Part shown: in pieces, positions 1-9,506 of the stretch
Layout: the number at the start of each line of letters is the position of its first letter
Position numbering within the stretch: the stretch's first letter is position 1
Assembly: GCA_900660155.1 (NCBI GenBank)
Contig: CABFPE010000736.1
Location: forward strand, 110,890 to 134,849
Length of the DNA: 23,960 nt
From: Hofstenia miamia
Lineage: Eukaryota > Xenacoelomorpha > Acoela > Hofsteniidae
Direction of reading: 5' to 3'
Notes under the pieces: model-generated
What the model was told of the DNA's origin: nothing
Seen by the model: the letters and a program-made list of their open reading frames with translations, nothing else
The model's database searches: none
Position numbers and translations under genes: made by a program

Positions 1-23
1 TATATATATATATATATATATAT
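1..23. repeat. (TA)n simple repeat
   Basis: The window opens inside a run of alternating T and A. Its true left extent is outside the window. A second short TA run sits near 2085-2098 inside the Tc1 element. Such tracts are common in AT-rich introns and carry no gene-specific meaning here. Confidence 0.9.
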
Positions 24-1797
24 CGCCTTTCTTTGTATCTTATTGCCTCTAACCCCTATTTGCCCCCTAGGGTCCTTTTTACCAACCATACTTAATATTA
101 AATCCATTGTTCATATATATAAATAGGTCGCAATAGATTTCGTAGAAAATCTTTTGAAAAACCATGTAAAATTTTTAAATTTTGATTTGATGTGTATAAT
201 TCAATATTTTTCTCTGTATTTATTTTTTCACTCATTCTCTTCGAGTTAAGGAGTAGAGCAACCATTGAATTATTAATTGCAATTTCATTTAAATGGATCA
301 CTATACATTGACCCAAATGTTGTTGCCGAAAATAAAATGATTAATAACTCTGTATACTTTCTAAAGATGCGTATTTTCTCTTCGACAATTCAAGTGTAAT
401 TGATCGAATATATTCTTCTCTTAGGAAATATTTGTTGTAGACTATTGAAGGTTTACTACGCTTTTCCATTTTTAATTGAAGGCAGTTGAATTCTGACTCA
501 TGCATTGTATAAAGCAGCTGTTGATTTTAAAATTTAAATTCTATTTTCCTTTGATAAAGTCGCAGTGCCACTTCATTTACCCCGGAGTGAAATTTTGTTT
601 TCTAGGCTTTAATATTTTTTATATTTTCTTTTTTATTAATCATCTCTTTTTGTAATTCTAGCTTTCCTTGAAATATGATAGGCATATTACAAATACTAAT
701 GGTGTGGCGCAATACTTTCGAAAAATTATTTACACGCATTACTCTTTTTAACAATTTGATGTTTACTACTGAAAATTTACTTTGCATATATTTTTTTTTA
801 AAAATATTAGAAATGTTTCTGCTAATTGAAAAAAATGGTTGAGTTTTTGCAAATAATTGTAAAATTTATCAAAATCAGAAGACAAGTCTATAGATAGTTA
901 TACTTTACATTTTATTCAGAATTGTAAATGAGCCGATATTTTAAACCCAAGTCCAACTCAATTTTCTCATAGTCCCAAGGCCGAATGAAAGTTGCAAACA
1001 CATCTCAATCCCAAGGAGTTAGTTAATGTCCAACTGTTTGTGTAGTATGTTAGTAGACAATTAACATTTAAATATCAAATTTTTGCAATTTCAATTTGCG
1101 ATTGAAAACCCTTTCTACAAAAAACTTTTCATAGCCCATCAAAGTGCATCAAAGTTTTCCAATTGATTGAATTTACGTGCTAAGTGTAAGATTAACATTA
1201 GACGGTTTCTATTTCTTTAACATAAAAAGTTTCACTTTCAAGTATTGTAAAACCTCATTAACTTTCAAGATAGTAAAAACATTTCATAAGTTTATTCAAA
1301 TGATAATTTACCCGTTTTCTTGAATTTAATAACATCAGCATTGGTTATATGCAATAGTATACTATACTATATTGTACTGTAATTTTTAATTTCTAATTTT
1401 TAACCAATTGCAAACCTAAGTGCTCGAATTATTTTTTCAAACTGGGAAAACAGTAGATTATTTAACGGTAACGTTACATTTATGATATTGATAGGTCTTG
1501 ACAAAGGCCGAACATTCGAAATCTGACTAGACTCGACTCGAGATCCGACTCGACTTGCAATACCTTAGGGCAAATGTTCCCAGGTCTAAAGCAACCATGA
1601 ACTCTTCTAGACTATTATCATGACAGCAATAAGTCATTATAATCTCTCTTCAAATCTCTTCATCTTTAGCTAAGTTGTATTAATGTATGGTATTGACCCA
1701 GTCCTCGGTTGTTTGATTGAAGATATTCATTTGGATCATAATCGTAATACAATATTCCTGATTTTATATCAAAATGTACTTCTGTGTTCACATACTA
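24..1797 (+). other. Intron sequence of the SLC27-like gene, no gene seen
   Basis: This AT-rich stretch lies upstream of the first visible exon and is presumably intron, because that exon begins mid-protein. I read it on both strands and found no SLC27 AMP-binding or other upstream exon. Short minus-strand open frames at 98-316 and 602-787 have no recognisable domain. A small patch at about 1500-1570 repeats GACTCGACTCGA-like words and stands out from the AT background. It may be the same kind of sequence as the CCCGA-rich repeat at 7483-7832. Confidence 0.6.
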
Positions 1798-1799
1798 TA

Positions 1800-2013
1800 C
1801 AGTCGAGGACATTGAAATATGAACACCCCTTGTTTTGAAGTTTTTCTTGTTTTAAAAATTCATTCAGCAAGCATAAACAATTATCCTGTGCTGGTTATTA
1901 GGTACTATTGATAATCATATCTGATGATCCATTGTGCAATGCTACCTACAATTATGTGAGGTAGGCAAAGCTTATATGAGAAATATGGGCGGACATGGAA
2001 TTATGAACACACG
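1800..2013. repeat. Left inverted repeat of the Tc1 element (IR/DR type)
   Basis: The outer repeat is at 1800-1830 and the inner repeat (GGGCGGACATGGAATTATG) at about 1985-2012. The two words match each other and both match, inverted, the right end of the element. In IR/DR Tc1 elements such paired words are the transposase binding sites; that role is inferred here from the family. Confidence 0.8.
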
Positions 2014-2154
2014 TGCACATATGCAAACTTGGGGCTCTTAGTCATATACACACATGGATTATTAAGATTAGATAATTCACTATCAGATATATATATATAG
2101 GCTGTGCATTGCAATTGTTTGTTTATGCCCATTTAAACTATCACTGCTTATCAA

Positions 2155-3151
2155 TATTGGAAGGAATCGTGACCTACAGGCAATCAAGTAGTCAGAAGTG
2201 GTAAATTTGTTGTCTCAAGGTAAATCAATCCGTGAAGCTGCAAAGTAATGTAACATGACTATTGGCAATGTAGCAAATATTAAAAAACAGACATCATCAA
2301 GTCAAAGAAACCAGGAAGATGTCATGGAATAAAGAAATTTATTGATAGAGAAGTCCGTATATTTCTGTGAAATCTAAGGAAGTCGCCAATAGCATCTGCT
2401 GCACAGTTGGGCCGGCAATGGCAAGATTATGGCAGAAATTTTACCCCAAATACTGTCCAAAGAATGCTTCAAGCCCCGTGTTGTCCCTAAATTAACATCT
2501 GTATTGAAATCGAAAAGGTTGCAATTTGCCAGATATCATGTGGATTGGTCTGTGGAACACTGGTGAAAAGTATGTTTGTCTGATGAGGTAAATCTTGAAT
2601 GTCATGGAGCTTCTGAGGAACGCGTATGGCGTCCACTTCGTTTTCAACCACTTCTGCATGAAAAATCAAAGGACCCCACAAAAGTCATGCTTTAGGGGCA
2701 TCATATGCTTTAATAGTGCTGGATGCATACATGTATGTAAAGGCACGATGAACTCATCTCAATACCTAAAAGTAATTCAAACATGCACTCCACCTCAAAT
2801 GCAAGAGTGGTTTAATGACAGTCACTTTATATTTAAGCAAGACGGTTCTCCTTGTCACACTGCAAAAGTTTTAAAAGAATATTTTAATAAAAATAATGTT
2901 AATCTACTTTAGTTGCAAACAATTCGCCTCATTTAAACCCCATTTAGTACATATGAAGTTTCTTCAAGCGCAAGATTGGGGAAAAGAATATCACTACCAA
3001 GCAGGAAATGATATCAAGTATGTTTAAACATTGGCATCATGACCATACGCTTCAGGCAGTAATCAAATCTGTGATTGATAGCATGCCTCGCAGGATATCA
3101 GCAGTTATTGCTGCAAGAGGTGTTCATGCCACTTATTTAGTGAACTTATAG
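2155..3151 (+). pseudogene. Tc1-type transposase, decayed
   Basis: The translation, read across frames, follows the Tc1 transposase order. An N-terminal helix-turn-helix-like segment (LSQGKSIREAAK, about 2212-2247) is followed by a linker and then the catalytic domain. The first catalytic Asp is in LSDEVNLECHG (codon 2582-2584) and the second is in FKQDGSPCHTAK (codon 2841-2843). The segment NSPHLNPI then precedes a TAG (2945-2947) where the family has its final Glu/Asp, about 34 residues on, as expected for DD34E/D. The tail MPRRISAVIAARG (about 3081-3120) is the usual Tc1 C-terminal segment. Several stops and at least one frame change interrupt it, for example TAG at 2910-2912 and at the third catalytic site. 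The longest open piece is 2595-2912. Confidence 0.9.
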
Positions 3152-3235
3152 AGTTGACTCTTTATGTGTTTACTTTGTTTTTATAGTTATACATTGTAGA
3201 AATGCAGCGTGTTTGTACAATAGACATTCATCTTA

Positions 3236-3406
3236 ACTGTTCACATTTCAATGTCCACCCATATTAAATTTTTAAATGGCAACCACTGTGCAGTATTGCA
3301 GCTAGGTATATCAAACGGCGCACATTAGTAACTACCTACAGTAGCTATGCTGCAGATAAGAAATTCTTCAAAATCATAGGTGTTCATATTTCTGTGTCCC
3401 CAACTG
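3236..3406. repeat. Right inverted repeat of the Tc1 element (IR/DR type)
   Basis: The inner word at about 3236-3262 (reverse complement GGGTGGACATTGAAATGTG) and the outer word at 3376-3406 mirror the left end. The TA at 3407-3408 is the target duplication. The outer edge lies about 26 bp before the first base of the SLC27 exon at 3433, so the pyrimidine-rich bases TTCTGTGTCCCC of this repeat fall where an intron's 3' signals normally lie. Confidence 0.8.
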
Positions 3407-3432
3407 TATATATTAATAATAACATTATTTAG

Positions 3433-3546
3433 GTTTTATATCCCTACTTTTTCCTGCTGTGTATCCTGTGATGCTTATCAAGGTTGATGAAGAAACAGGC
3501 GAAATCATTCGTGATAAAAACGGTTTATGCATTGTCTGTAAACCCT
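3433..3546 (+). CDS. SLC27A1/4-like: SLC27-like fatty-acid transporter / acyl-CoA synthetase, first visible exon (internal)
   Basis: The protein activates long and very-long-chain fatty acids to acyl-CoA with ATP and CoA, and promotes their uptake at the plasma membrane or ER. This 114-nt exon translates as GFISLLFPAVYPVMLIKV, then a segment ending GEIIRDKNGLCIVCKP. It matches the stretch after the AMP-binding core in animal FATP1/FATP4, whose corresponding text reads GFNSRIL..VYPIRLVKV..ED....LCIPCQ. The acceptor is TTATTTAG at 3425-3432 and the donor GTAAGT at 3547. Both boundaries are phase 1: two bases complete the codon from the missing upstream exon, and one base carries over. The acceptor lies about 26 bp from a Tc1 transposon end. 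The protein's N-terminal membrane segment and AMP-binding motifs must be encoded to the left of the window. Confidence 0.93.
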
Positions 3547-4069
3547 GTAAGTGCTGCCTAAATGTTTTTATCGATATAATTCATGTTTTGGATATCTAAT
3601 TAATCCAATTTCTTAGATAGCATAGAAATTCATTCAAATTATTGATCACATTATGAAAAGTTTTGCCATAATTTTCTCGCAAGATTAACATGTGTTTCTT
3701 GAGCAAACTTGTCATTGCGTCATTCAAATTTTGTAATTGCCAAGTAAGAAGTAATAAATTTTTAGAATTATACAACTGGTTGAAAGACCAGTTTCTTATT
3801 AATCAATGACAGTTGAGTTATGATTACATATACAAATGTTCTAGACAAATATCTGGATTTTGCAGTTTCGATATGCATTTTGAAGTATTTTTCAGTTCAT
3901 TACTACTGTTTAGATCAATTTTCCTAAATTACTATTATTCTGTTTAAATAAGTTGCATAATTTTCAAATGTAGCAACTGCCTTAAAAATTGATTTCAAAT
4001 GTATAAATTAATAGTTAGCTTTTTATACTCTTTTCTTACATTTATTGATTTTGAGAAGTTTTAATTTAG
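3547..4069 (+). other. Intron (523 bp) of the SLC27-like gene
   Basis: The intron begins GTAAGT and ends TTTTAATTTAG. It is plain AT-rich intron sequence in which I see no gene, repeat or RNA. Confidence 0.85.
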
Positions 4070-4207
4070 ATGAACCTGGTCACATTGTTGGTAAGATAAT
4101 CCCTGGTGACCCAGTGCGTCAGTTTGACGGATATCTTGACAGGACTGCCACAGTGAAAAAAGTTGTTCATGATGTGCTTAGAAAAGGGGATAAAGCATTT
4201 CTATCAG
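4070..4207 (+). CDS. SLC27A1/4-like: SLC27-like fatty-acid transporter / acyl-CoA synthetase, second visible exon
   Basis: The 138-nt exon encodes EPGHIVGKIIPGDPVRQFDG, then YLDRTATVKKVVHDVLRKGD and KAFLSG. In animal FATPs the same block reads GEPG-LVG-I---DPLRRFDGYL followed by KKI---VF-KGD-AYLSGD, so family membership is clear. The acceptor is TTTAATTTAG ending at 4069 and the donor GTAATC at 4208. The split codon at the 5' end reads TAT (Tyr), and that at the 3' end gives the Gly of the conserved LSGD, completed by the next exon. Both junctions are phase 1. It is separated from the next exon by the largest complete intron here (5.1 kb), which is filled with transposon debris. Confidence 0.95.
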
Positions 4208-4739
4208 GTAATCAATTGAGTTTCGTATTTCGATATTGTTAGTCGTACAACTAATTCCATTTTATCTTTGAAAATTTTAATTATTTTTTTTCTTGATAAG
4301 CTTTTAAATATCATCATTATATGAGGTTTATACATTTTGCAGTTTTAATAGTTCTATTGTTTTGTGTGATTTTTCATTTGCCTATTGAGGTCACCGAAAT
4401 ATGTGTAGATGGCACATTTAACCTCTTATCTTTAAATGTTTGACAAGTGTCTGATATTTAGTACTTGACTGAGTTCTCACCTTTCAACAAGTTTCGTGCG
4501 TAAACAAGCACACATTTGAAGCATATTAGTATGGCGTTTAATTTTTGTTTTTCCAATTCAATATCAAATTTTATGTACAAAGCCAATCTCGAATATTCCG
4601 TTGAAAGTAGAACATTTGTAGGACATTCCGTCAATCACACATATTGCATTTACTTTATAAGTATGTTAGTGTAAATATATTAATAAATCTTGACTGGTAC
4701 AGTTTTTGGTACAAATTCTACCAAAATAAAAGCATTCTT

Positions 4740-6130
4740 TGATTGAGCTTAAATTTTCTCATTTCTGTACTGATGCATTATATTCTCCTTGTATAACTGT
4801 TCAGCAACACTTTTCATAAAGTTATAGCGAGATTTACCGCTTACATTCGATTTCATAATTGTGTAAACATTTAACAATGCAATGTCTATCATTGATGAGG
4901 AAAGACCGATGTGTATCGATTATTCTTTCGTTTGCATGAAAAATCTTCATTGCACCACTTAAGGATAACAATACCATCTTTCCCATGATTATAACTAATG
5001 ATCACAATGGGTAGTTGATGTTCTCTTGTTGCATGCACTTCATTTTCATGTAGCACGAGTGCATCAATAGAACATTTTTGTTTTTCTTCGGGAAATATGA
5101 GGCTAACATAATTCGATTTTTTGAATCACAAAGAAACTGTTTGCTGTATATGTTGGCACCCTTGTTCGATTTCATAACTTGCGGAACACCTCGGCATTTG
5201 ACATATGCGGCCCGGTACATGTTACAACATTCTTCAGAAGTTCGGTGATCAACTCATGAGTAGCAGTCAATATAAATATTTCAATGACTGTGATAAAAAT
5301 GTCAGCTCCAATGCAATGTTTTTTTTAGACCAGGTGCCCTTTCATCATCACTTACAGCATATAGAAATCCATGAAAGTGTAGTCTTTCAATGCATCACAA
5401 ATAGAGAATATCTTGACTTCATATTTCACAGTCTTCGCCAGCATGTAGCTTTTGTTAGGTGCATATTCACAGAATCAATGCAAGGCCTTGTATACAATGT
5501 CCAATTTTTTGGAATACCAGCGCGTTTATCGCTGGTTTCTTGTTGTGGCTATGTTACTTTATTATCCAGAGAAATCATTGCTGGCGTTTCCTTTGTTTTA
5601 TTTTTTATAGGGCGAATTGATGGAACAGTTTGCTACGTTCTTTGCAGAAAGAGGCTATATTTAAACTGGCGTTTCCTTTGTTTTATTTTTTATAGGGCGA
5701 ATTGATGGAACAGTTTGCTACGTTCTTTGCAGAAAGAGGCTATATTTAACATACCATTATAATCCACTTCCGACCTAATAATTACAGCAAGCCATGATAC
5801 CATATGCCGTTTTCAAAGCTTCTACCATCAATTAGTCCAACTTTTATCTATTTCTGAGGATAGTGTCATTTTGAAACAAAAATTCTTCAGTAGTTGGCTT
5901 CACCGTAGCCCCTTCGTGAAAATTTATGTCGCTTCTCTGAAAATGATGAACAGGTGGAACATATGGTGGTCACGAAATGAATGAATGATAAAATTATATC
6001 AGTTCTATCATTGTCGTCTTCAATATCATCAAATGTTTCGGAGTCATCCGATTCATTTTCGATCAATTCATCATCACATATGTTTGAGTATTTCTAATTC
6101 TTCTTTCTTAGGCAGCTGTTTAGCTTTACT
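4740..6130 (-). pseudogene. piggyBac-type transposase relic
   Basis: Read on the minus strand, the order of pieces fits a piggyBac/PGBD-like transposase. An acidic N-terminal stretch comes first (ELIENESDDSETFDDIED, about 5995-6075). A core strand YEVKIFSICDALKDYTFMDF follows (about 5360-5425), equivalent to the family's W-F-K-W-L-D--TGY-----Y block. Next is the basic segment RGVPQVMKSNKGANIYSKQF (about 5130-5190), and then a C-terminal helix-like piece IDIALLNVYTIMKSNVSGKS (about 4830-4890) where the family has D-AL-NAY. Many stops and frame changes separate these pieces, so it is long dead. I could not find TTAA-flanked terminal repeats, so the element's outer limits are open. The plus-strand open frame at 5205-5705 is only its antisense shadow. 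Confidence 0.75.
5581..5749. repeat. Perfect tandem duplication, 85-bp period
   Basis: Bases 5581-5664 recur without a mismatch at 5666-5749, both beginning CTGGCGTTTCCTTTGTTTTA. The pair lies inside the decayed piggyBac relic. The surrounding transposase is heavily mutated while the two copies are identical, so the duplication is much younger than the relic, or is an assembly artefact. Confidence 0.97.
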
Positions 6131-7206
6131 AGTATTCCCCGCTGTTGATATATTAATTGAGTATAAACGACATTTGAATTATTTATTTCAAGTTTCTACG
6201 TATGTAGACAAGTAGGCTGATTGAGTATAGCGATCATTTAAAATTGAATATTTGACAGGAAACATAAATATCTTAATAAATCAGCTAAAATATGAATATT
6301 TACAAAATAAAAGAAAGAAAAGGACTGCTTTTGAAATAATATGTTCATTAGGTAATAGAACATCTTCATTGACTACCCAGGTAGACTGGTTGGCTGATGA
6401 ATGTTAAAGTATTTGTTAAATGTAAATTGTTAAAACTTTATTCATTGATTCTGTATTTCCATGCTACACAGATTAACAAATATGCAATATATACAATGCA
6501 CATATATGTATATTTAGAAAATTGATAGTACACGCAACGGAACTAGCATGCAGATAAATTAAGCAAACGTTTTTAAATAAATTAAGACATACTAAAGAAT
6601 AATGTAGTTTTTTGAAACACTACTATCAAAATTGTAAATCAGTTTTTGTTGATCCTATCAGATATTGGGTTTGGAATATTGAAATTTTTTGTTCGAGTGT
6701 GACTACTGTAGATCAAATGACGTGGTTAAACTAAGATTTTGTACTAAATTAATGTACCCAGTATATTTGTTAACGCTTCAAAATATTGTATTTTACAACA
6801 ACTACCTTTGTCGGCTATGTAAAGTTCTGAAACCTGACTATTTTCAAATATTGGTTGTATTATTTCTCTCAAACATATTTTTTCAGAAAAATATATATGT
6901 CAAGAAATTACATGGAGATGAAAAGCTGTACACTTAACTGAATCTTTTAACATGAGAAAACAAAATAAATCCTTCAATTTATGTGTAGTCTATGCATGCA
7001 ATCTAGTGTAGAAAAAAATCTAGAGATAGGGTTATTATGTATGCATCGCATAGTGAGAACTTTATTTTAATTTGTCGATATATTTAACAAACATTCTGTA
7101 TAGTCAATGAAATTGAATTGAGTTTTAGCACCACCAAGCATTTCATTTTGACAAAAAAAGTGAAAATATTTTATGAAAAAACACATGTTTAAAACGTAAT
7201 TTAATT

Positions 7207-7404
7207 ACCTCCGCCAAGGAGGTTATCTTTTTGGTAGCGCTGGTTTGTTTGTCTGTCTGTTAGCAACTTTATGGAAAAAATAATAGATGGATTGACCTCA
7301 AATTTTCACCAGAGTTGCGTCTCCGCCCAATGAGGAATCCATTAAATTTTGGTGCTGATCCGGGGGACACAAGCTGCGTGGTGGAGGTCTGCGCTTTTTC
7401 TAGT
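7207..7404 (+). repeat. Dispersed CCTCCGCCAAGGAGG repeat
   Basis: The unit starts ACCTCCGCCAAGGAGGTTAT, in which CCTCC and GGAGG form a 5-bp stem around GCCAA. It continues TTGGTAGCGCTGGTTTGTTT with GTCTGTCTG, and ends near GTGGAGGTCTGCGC. I remember this sequence as a very abundant short interspersed repeat in cnidarian, molluscan, echinoderm and fish DNA; that is memory, not a search. It codes for nothing visible. Its GC content exceeds the flanking intron. The exact ends, particularly the right one, are approximate. Confidence 0.75.
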
Positions 7405-7482
7405 ATGACTTGTTATTAATCAACCAGGACTGGCCGTTAAGTAATTAAATTTTTCTATTCCCCATTTATGTAATAAGTCAGT

Positions 7483-7832
7483 GATGGGCATCCAATAAAA
7501 CTACCCTACTCGACCCGGCCCGATCCAATACACAATTTGATCAACCGAATCCTATCCGAAACGACTATTCATTCCTCTACCCAACCTTATCCGACTATCG
7601 GTGCACTAACCGACCTACCCTGAGTCGAAGAAAAACAATTCTAAATATAAAAAATTGTAGGAATTGCAAACAAATAAGTGCAAAATATTGCATTTTATCC
7701 ATATTAGCATACCCGACGTAGCCTGCTTCCTGAGCGTATCTGACCCCACCTAAATTGAAAATATTGTGACCGAACCTAATCCCTATCCGATGTCAGGTCG
7801 GGTAAAGTCGTGTACCCGAGACCCATCTCTGT
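7483..7832. repeat. CCCGA/TCCGA-rich degenerate repeat
   Basis: Words such as ACTCGACCCGGCCCGATCC, ACCGACCTACCC and CAGGTCGGGTAAAGTCG recur through this stretch. The outer parts are loosely inverted: GTGATGGGCATCC at the left, and GAGACCCATCTCT at the right, which reads AGAGATGGGTCTC on the other strand. This suggests an old short interspersed or MITE-like repeat with GATGGG ends. I do not recognise the family. Confidence 0.5.
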
Positions 7833-9341
7833 AGTAAACCCTGCTTCCTGGAGCTTTATAAACAATAAATTATAATTTTTATGAGTACAGTTTTACTGCC
7901 AATGCAATCATTTAATCCATAACGTAGAACAATTGCCGTGAATGGTTGTAACAGATGCATTTTGTAATTCAATAAATGAATACATGTTTTAGAACAACTT
8001 GGAAATATAAGTTTTGCAAAAACTGACATTATTTTTAGTTGCTAAGTGTTCTATGCGATTTAAGATTTTACAATATTTGCAACATGCTGATTAAAAATGT
8101 ATCATTTTTGTTTCACATTGCAGCAGTACAACAAAATTTACTATGGAAATCCTATGTAAAATGTGTGGAAAACTTTCAATAAATCTAACTCTTATAAATT
8201 TAATTGTCAAGGAGTTTACCAGTTTTACGATTATTCATCAGTTCATAATCTCAAGACGAAGTTCGTGCAGTGTTATAACGAATTCTCTTGTTTCATATGG
8301 ACTCTGCCAAATAAGCCGATATTTTGTAAAGATAATTATTTCGAGGTATATTATCCTTATAGCCATAGGTGTCTCATTTTGTCAATAAGGTTTATTTTTA
8401 TGGACTTATTTTGAAAATTATTACATTCCCGCATAGGTGGGCTTAGTGCTTGAGATTATTGTTACTTTCCATAATTAACGGATAATAGTGATTCTCGATT
8501 CATTCAATATGGCTGTGTATTCAATCGTCAATACGCGAATTTGGCGTGCTAGTCCGGTATGGTTATTTGGTATTGGGACTGCAATCAATCGAATCGATTA
8601 CGTTGCCCCTCTGTCAAACTCTACGATATTCCATATATTTAAGGTCTTTGTTTCTGGTTTCAGGCATCAGCATGAAAATCATGAAACTAGTTAAAACAAA
8701 TTTTGTCCAAAACTTTCTATATAAAGTCTAGATATTACAAGCAATAATTTGTACATTCATTCAAATACTTGTGTGTAGTTATCTGACATGTCTATAATTC
8801 AAATGATTTTTTACTTCTAACTGTTTTTCTATACAAAAATTAATTTTCTACTTGTGGAAGTTGGAAATAAATATTTTATCGTATATATAGGGATATTTTT
8901 CACATACAAAAGGTAAGACGCATCAACTGATAGTCCAAGCATCACTATGAAAGAAATTGTTATTTGAATAGGGTTGTAGTCCTTTTTTATGTATTCATAT
9001 TCAATACGTTTTTTTGCTTCTTACTTAATGGATCGGTGAGTTCCTTAATTCGCCTTAATTTTATACATGTATTAGAAATTTCGAAGTACTTTTAAATTCC
9101 ACTTTTCCTTCTTACTACTGACTAGGAATTATGGTGGAAGCTACCCCACATTTTTTTCAAAATAATTAGATAAATTAATCGTGGTTGTTTACACGTAATC
9201 TGTGAAAGTACTTACAAACAAATAATCCTCCTCTCTGTAATTTCAATTTTCTAGAACAAAATTTGTGATTCGCAGTTGTCCTAATGTATGTTGTAATATT
9301 TCATGTTCAGTCTTATTTGCTGTTAATTTTGTTGAGTTTAG

Positions 9342-9506
9342 GTGACATCTTGGAGATGGATGCGCGGGGATTCCTGTATTTTAAGGATCGCATCGGTGAC
9401 ACATTTAGGTGGAAAGGTGAGAATGTGAGCACTTCTGAAGTTGAGGGCGTTATCACAACAGCATTTCCTGATCGTGATGTCGCAATTTATGGAATTAATG
9501 TGCCAG
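9342..9506 (+). CDS. SLC27A1/4-like: SLC27-like fatty-acid transporter / acyl-CoA synthetase, exon with the FATP signature
   Basis: This 165-nt exon carries the most diagnostic part of the gene. [20 protein letters not shown] is followed by [20 protein letters not shown] and [13 protein letters not shown]. The [20 protein letters not shown] stretch is the FATP/VLACS signature, involved in fatty-acid binding and the hinge of the adenylating enzyme, and it is almost identical to the vertebrate form ([20 protein letters not shown]). The acceptor is GTTGAGTTTAG ending at 9341 and the donor GTGCTT at 9507; both junctions are phase 1. No substitution looks damaging, so the host gene appears functional here. 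Confidence 0.97.

Larger units (their letters stand above)
1800..3406 (+). mobile_element. Tc1/mariner-type DNA transposon, inactive
   Basis: A 1.6-kb element is flanked by TA (1798-1799 and 3407-3408), the target-site duplication of Tc1/mariner elements. The left end reads CAGTCGAGGACATTGAAAT. The right end, reverse-complemented, reads CAGTTGGGGACACAGAAAT, and similarity continues for about 50 bp. Both ends have a second inner copy of the same word (about 1986-2012 and 3236-3262), so the ends form long inverted repeats with paired direct repeats, the IR/DR layout known from Sleeping Beauty-like Tc1 elements. The body holds a transposase relic in the same orientation as the host gene. Length is near the family norm of 1.3-1.7 kb. 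Diverged ends and a broken transposase mean it cannot move itself. It sits in an SLC27 intron just before an exon. Confidence 0.92.
4208..9341 (+). other. Large intron (5.1 kb) of the SLC27-like gene
   Basis: The intron begins GTAATC and ends GTTGAGTTTAG. It contains a piggyBac-type relic (about 4740-6130), the CCTCCGCC repeat (7207-7404) and a CCCGA-rich repeat (7483-7832). The stretches 4208-4739, 6131-7206 and 7833-9341 hold nothing I can name. A slightly more GC-rich patch at about 8485-8690 contains short plus-strand open frames without a recognisable domain and could be an old unidentified repeat. Confidence 0.8.

Noticed and set aside
98-316. Minus-strand open frame of 72 codons (and another at 602-787)
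   Set aside because: No recognisable motif, located in intron and typical of chance open frames in AT-rich sequence.
2487-2681. Minus-strand open frame across the Tc1 element
   Set aside because: It is the antisense shadow of the transposase catalytic region.
5205-5705. A 166-codon plus-strand open frame
   Set aside because: It is antisense to the piggyBac-type relic, its length is extended by the 85-bp duplication, and its translation has no domain-like pattern.
8143-8731. Four overlapping plus-strand open frames of 61-83 codons
   Set aside because: They overlap in different frames, have no known motif and do not fit SLC27. At most they lie in an unidentified old repeat.
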